From UBA1738 sp003453455 (GTDB lineage Bacteria; Bacillota; Clostridia; UBA1381), in assembly GCA_946621875.1 (NCBI GenBank), contig CAMOOX010000004.1:1-43345 (forward strand): a stretch of 43,345 nt of DNA, written 5' to 3'. Made by a program: the position numbers and the translations under genes. The notes under the pieces are model-generated. The model saw only the letters and a list, made by a program, of their open reading frames with translations, searched no databases and was not told the DNA's origin. Each line of letters begins with the position of its first letter. Within the stretch, counting starts at the first letter, position 1. Positions 39,978-43,345 of the stretch are shown one piece after another.

Positions 39978-41753
39978 ATGACAAATAATAAAACCGTAAA
40001 TGCCTGGATTGATGAAATGGCAAAAATGTGCGCGCCTTCCGAAATAATTTGGATTGACGGCAGCGAAGCTCAGCTTGATAAATTGCGCGAAGAAGCTGTA
40101 AGAACAGGCGAAATGATAAAATTAAATGAGGAAAAGCTCCCCGGCTGCTACTATCACAGAACAGCTCCAAACGATGTTGCACGCGTTGAGGACAGAACAT
40201 TTATCTGTACCCCGACAAAGGAAGAAGCAGGCCCTATAAACAACTGGATGGCACCTGACGAAATGTATGCAAAGCTTCGTGCTTTATACAAAAATTCAAT
40301 GAACGGCAGAACAATGTATGTTATTCCCTATTCTATGGGTCCTGTCGGCTCGCCCTTCTCAAAGATAGGTATAGAGCTTACAGACAGCATATATGTTGTA
40401 CTTAATATGGCGATTATGACAAGAATCGGCGAGGCTGTTATGAAACAGCTTGGTGATAGCGGAGATTTTGTAAAATGTCTGCACGCAAAAAAAGATGTAA
40501 ATCCTGAGGAGCGCTATATTGTGCAATTCCCACAGGATTCTACCATTTGGTCAATTAACTCTGCATACGGCGGAAATGTTCTTTTGGGCAAAAAATGCTT
40601 TGCGCTCCGAATTGCATCATACCTTGGTATGAAAGAGGGCTGGATGGCTGAGCATATGCTGATTTTAGGACTTGAAAACCCACAGGGTGAAGTACATTAT
40701 ATCTGTGCGGCATTCCCGTCTGCTTGCGGAAAAACAAATCTTGCTATGCTTATCCCTCCCGAATATCTGCGCAAAAAGGGATATAAAGTCTGGACTGTCG
40801 GCGACGATATTTCGTGGCTGCGAATAGGTCCTGACGGAAGACTTTATGCAATAAATCCCGAAGCAGGATTTTTTGGTGTTGCACCGGGTACATCTGAGAA
40901 AACAAACTTTAATGCCTTAGAGGCAACCAAGAAGAATACTATTTTTACAAATGTTGCAATAAATAATGACGATAACACCGTATGGTGGGAAGGACTTGAC
41001 AAAAATCCGCCTGTAAATGCCACCGAGTGGACAGGTAAAAAGGTGAACGGTCCTGAATATATAGCAGAGGGCAACAAGCTTGCACATCCGAATTCAAGAT
41101 TTACTGCACCCGCTGTAAACTGCCCATGCATTTCAAGCGAATTTGAAAATCCGCAGGGTGTGCCGATTGACGCAATCGTGTTCGGCGGCAGACGCGCAAA
41201 ATGTGCGCCGCTTGTATATCAGGCAAGGGATTGGCAGCACGGTGTATTTATCGGCGCTACTATGGCGTCCGAAACTACCGCAGCAGCCGCAGGCGAAGTC
41301 GGAGTCGTAAGACGCGACCCTATGGCTATGAAGCCGTTTGTCGGATATAATATGGCTGACTATTTTGGTCATTGGTTAGAGATGGGCAGAAAAATTGACC
41401 CCGAAAAGGCACCTAAGATTTTCCATGTAAACTGGTTCAGACAGGACGATGACGGCAACTTTATGTGGCCCGGATTCGGCGATAATATGCGCGTACTTTT
41501 ATGGATTTTAGACAGATGCCAAGGAAAGGCTGATGCAGTCGAAAGTCCTATCGGATTTATGCCAAGACCTGAAGATATAGATATAACTGACCTCGATTTG
41601 GATATGGATACATTAAAAGAACTTTTGACCGTTGATAAAGAGGTATGGCTAAAAGATGTTGAAAATCAGAAAGAGTATTTTGCACAATTTGGAGATAGAC
41701 TTCCAAAGGAAATAGCCGAAGAACTTGCAAAGCTCGAAAATAATCTGAAATAA
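39978..41753 (+). CDS. pckG: Phosphoenolpyruvate carboxykinase (GTP)
   Basis: Interconverts oxaloacetate plus GTP and phosphoenolpyruvate plus CO2 and GDP; in anaerobes it can run toward oxaloacetate. 591 aa, the GTP-class length. The P-loop AAFPSACGKTNLAM with its reactive cysteine, the kinase-2 region WTVGDDISWLR, and the guanine-pocket segment NWFRQDDDGNFMWPGFG identify the GTP enzyme, not the ATP enzyme. The start at 39978 follows a perfect AAAGGAGGT; the longer open frame from 39903 is rejected. Followed by a terminator. Confidence 0.97.
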   Translation: MTNNKTVNAWIDEMAKMCAPSEIIWIDGSEAQLDKLREEAVRTGEMIKLNEEKLPGCYYHRTAPNDVARVEDRTFICTPTKEEAGPINNWMAPDEMYAKLRALYKNSMNGRTMYVIPYSMGPVGSPFSKIGIELTDSIYVVLNMAIMTRIGEAVMKQLGDSGDFVKCLHAKKDVNPEERYIVQFPQDSTIWSINSAYGGNVLLGKKCFALRIASYLGMKEGWMAEHMLILGLENPQGEVHYICAAFPSACGKTNLAMLIPPEYLRKKGYKVWTVGDDISWLRIGPDGRLYAINPEAGFFGVAPGTSEKTNFNALEATKKNTIFTNVAINNDDNTVWWEGLDKNPPVNATEWTGKKVNGPEYIAEGNKLAHPNSRFTAPAVNCPCISSEFENPQGVPIDAIVFGGRRAKCAPLVYQARDWQHGVFIGATMASETTAAAAGEVGVVRRDPMAMKPFVGYNMADYFGHWLEMGRKIDPEKAPKIFHVNWFRQDDDGNFMWPGFGDNMRVLLWILDRCQGKADAVESPIGFMPRPEDIDITDLDLDMDTLKELLTVDKEVWLKDVENQKEYFAQFGDRLPKEIAEELAKLENNLK

Positions 41754-41759
41754 TTTTAC

Positions 41760-41785
41760 AAAAAGCTCCGAAATCGGAGCTTTTT
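41760..41785 (+). terminator. Terminator of pckG
   Basis: AAAAAGCTCCG, loop AAAT, CGGAGCTTTTT: an 11-bp stem ending in a T run, 7 nt after the pckG stop. Confidence 0.9.
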
Positions 41786-41788
41786 CTA

Positions 41789-41817
41789 TTGAAAATTTTA
41801 AAATAAAATGTTATAAT
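41789..41817 (+). promoter_or_regulatory. Promoter of guaA
   Basis: -35 TTGAAA (41789-41794), a 17-base spacer, perfect -10 TATAAT (41812-41817). The start near 41824 leaves a leader of about 23 nt, too short for a purine riboswitch. Confidence 0.75.
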
Positions 41818-41846
41818 TTTGGAAAACTCGGAAAGGAACTTGATTT

Positions 41847-43345
41847 ATGGACAACGAATTGGTTTTGGTGCTTGATTTTGGCGGACAGTATAATCAGCTT
41901 ATTGCACGCCGTGTAAGAGAATGTAATGTTTACTGTGAGGTTATGCCTTATAGTAAAGGTCTTGATGCCGTAAAGGCAAAAAATCCCGTAGGTATTATTT
42001 TTACAGGTGGTCCAAATAGCGTTTATGAGGAGAATTCTCCCAAAATAGATAAGACAATTTTTGATATGGGCATACCTGTTTTAGGCATCTGCTATGGTTC
42101 ACAGCTTATGGCACATCTTTTGGGCGGAAAGGTTGAGCCTGCAACAATGCGCGAATACGGAAAATGCCGCCTGCATTTGGAAAAAAGTAAAATTTTTGAT
42201 GACATTCCAAGCGAAACTTCCTGTTGGATGAGCCATACTGATTTTGTGTCCAAACTCCCCGACGGATTTAAAGTTATAGGAACTACCGACTCCTGCCCTT
42301 GTGCGGCATTTGAAAATGAGAAAAAGAAACTTTACGGCATTCAGTATCACCCCGAAGTAAATCATACCCCGGAAGGCAAAAAAATGCTCAAAAATTTCCT
42401 TTATAATGTCTGTGGTTGCAAAGGCGACTGGCTAATGCACGATTTTGCAGAAAAATCAATTAAAGCCTTAAAGGAAAAAATCGGCGATAAAAAGGTACTG
42501 TGTGCACTTTCGGGAGGCGTTGATTCCTCCGTTGCGGCGGTTATGATACATAAAGCTATCGGCGACCGGCTAACCTGCGTTTTTGTTGACCACGGTCTTT
42601 TGCGCAAAAACGAGGGCGATGAGGTTGAAAATATTTTCAGAAAGCAATATGACATAAACTTGATAAGAGTGAACGCAAAGGACAGATTTTTGAGTAAGCT
42701 GGCAGGCGTTACAGAACCCGAGAAAAAGCGCAAAATCATAGGTGAGGAATTTATTCGCGTGTTTGAGGCAGAGGCGAAAAAAATCGGCAAGGTTGATTTT
42801 TTAGTTCAAGGCACTATTTACCCTGATGTTATTGAGTCAGGTACAGGTGACGCATCAACCATAAAGAGCCATCACAATGTAGGAGGTCTTCCGGACTGCG
42901 TTGATTTTAAGGAAATCATCGAGCCTCTTCGCGATTTGTTCAAAGATGAGGTAAGACAACTCGGAGTTGAGCTTGACCTCCCTGAGAGTTTTGTATGGCG
43001 CCAGCCCTTCCCCGGCCCCGGTCTTGCAGTAAGAGTTATTGGCGAGATTACCGAGGAAAAATTAGAAATTCTGCGCGATGCAGACGCTATTTTCCGTGAG
43101 GAAATTAGAAATGCAGGGCTTGAAAGGGATATAAACCAATATTTTGCGGTTATCACCGATATGAAGAGCGTGGGAGTTATGGGCGATTTCAGGACATATG
43201 ACTATACCCTGGCACTCCGTGCCGTTACAACTACCGATTTTATGACGGCAGATTGGGCAAAAATACCCTATGCTGTGTTAGAAACCGCATCAAACCGCAT
43301 AGTAAATGAGGTTAAACATATAAACCGCATAGTATATGACATAAC
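41847..43345 (+). CDS. guaA: GMP synthase (glutamine-hydrolysing), 3' end cut by the window
   Basis: Converts XMP, glutamine and ATP to GMP. 499 codons are visible and the frame is open to the last base; the protein normally ends with about ten more residues. N-terminal class I amidotransferase (LVLDFGGQYNQLIARRV, nucleophile Cys in GICYGSQLMAH, His/Glu in GIQYHPEV), ATP-pyrophosphatase P-loop ALSGGVDSSVAAV near residue 215, and C-terminal dimerisation domain with QPFPGPGLAVRVIG. ATG 41847 follows GGAAAGGAAC. No defect is seen. Confidence 0.97.
   Translation, partial: MDNELVLVLDFGGQYNQLIARRVRECNVYCEVMPYSKGLDAVKAKNPVGIIFTGGPNSVYEENSPKIDKTIFDMGIPVLGICYGSQLMAHLLGGKVEPATMREYGKCRLHLEKSKIFDDIPSETSCWMSHTDFVSKLPDGFKVIGTTDSCPCAAFENEKKKLYGIQYHPEVNHTPEGKKMLKNFLYNVCGCKGDWLMHDFAEKSIKALKEKIGDKKVLCALSGGVDSSVAAVMIHKAIGDRLTCVFVDHGLLRKNEGDEVENIFRKQYDINLIRVNAKDRFLSKLAGVTEPEKKRKIIGEEFIRVFEAEAKKIGKVDFLVQGTIYPDVIESGTGDASTIKSHHNVGGLPDCVDFKEIIEPLRDLFKDEVRQLGVELDLPESFVWRQPFPGPGLAVRVIGEITEEKLEILRDADAIFREEIRNAGLERDINQYFAVITDMKSVGVMGDFRTYDYTLALRAVTTTDFMTADWAKIPYAVLETASNRIVNEVKHINRIVYDI

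Noticed and set aside
41818..41846. Purine riboswitch before guaA
   Set aside because: The promoter leaves only about 23 nt of leader and the pckG terminator ends at 41785, so there is no room for an aptamer.
1..43345. CRISPR array, insertion sequence, prophage or integrase
   Set aside because: No regularly spaced repeats, transposase or phage genes seen; gene content is chromosomal core apart from the two repeat blocks.

Overview
The window looks like a chromosomal segment of a low-GC, spore-forming Gram-positive bacterium of the class Clostridia. The basis is the sporulation genes (yabP, yabQ, a spoVB-type flippase), the Firmicutes-type order hup-rqcP-yabP-yabQ-divIC-yabR, an alr-mazEF neighbourhood as in Bacillus, SLH-domain surface protein, strong AGGAGG ribosome-binding sites and sigma-A-type promoters. 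I cannot place it to genus. Almost everything is core genome; I see no phage, insertion sequence, integrase or CRISPR array.

Layout. 1-520: a hairpin-rich repeat and a 50-residue peptide gene with a terminator-like hairpin in its leader. 520-4712 (minus): potABCD polyamine importer behind a small XRE regulator. 4713-5318: regulator control region, a 39-nt fragment of the same peptide gene, and a second, longer copy of the hairpin repeat. 5319-9682 (minus): operon rdgB - membrane protein - nnr - alr - truncated mazE-like antitoxin - mazF. 9821-12935 (plus): recD2 and an EamA transporter, divergent from rdgB through overlapping promoters. 12915-18050 (minus): CdaR-like regulator, ftsE, ftsX, a coiled-coil M23 peptidase and a C-terminal processing protease, a cell-wall remodelling cluster. 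18132-22181 (minus): AI-2E permease, HI0933-type flavoprotein, an unusual glycosidase-like orphan, rluB. 22251-24086 (minus): SLH surface protein. 24224-30389 (minus): six-gene operon pncB - sua5 - LMW phosphatase - rimI - tsaD - lepA (NAD salvage, t6A tRNA modification, translation). 30453-32547 (minus): hup - rqcP - yabP - yabQ - divIC - yabR. 32749-34164 (plus): spoVB. 34192-35535 (minus): cca. 35731-35910 (plus): a Cys/Asn-rich mini-protein. 35980-39742 (minus): tRNA-Glu followed closely by a heterodimeric ABC exporter. 39978-43345 (plus): pckG with a perfect palindromic operator in its promoter, and guaA, cut by the window end.

Most worth a second look: (i) two diverged copies of a repeat whose hairpin stems differ in sequence but keep pairing, one of them joined to the tail of a duplicated peptide gene; (ii) a mazF antitoxin that kept the toxin-binding tail but seems to have lost its DNA-binding domain; (iii) a terminator hairpin that also buries the ribosome-binding site of the sporulation gene yabP; (iv) the Cys-pair mini-protein; (v) the 22-bp perfect palindrome filling the pckG promoter spacer. 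All assignments are from reading the sequence and remembered family features; no database search was run.
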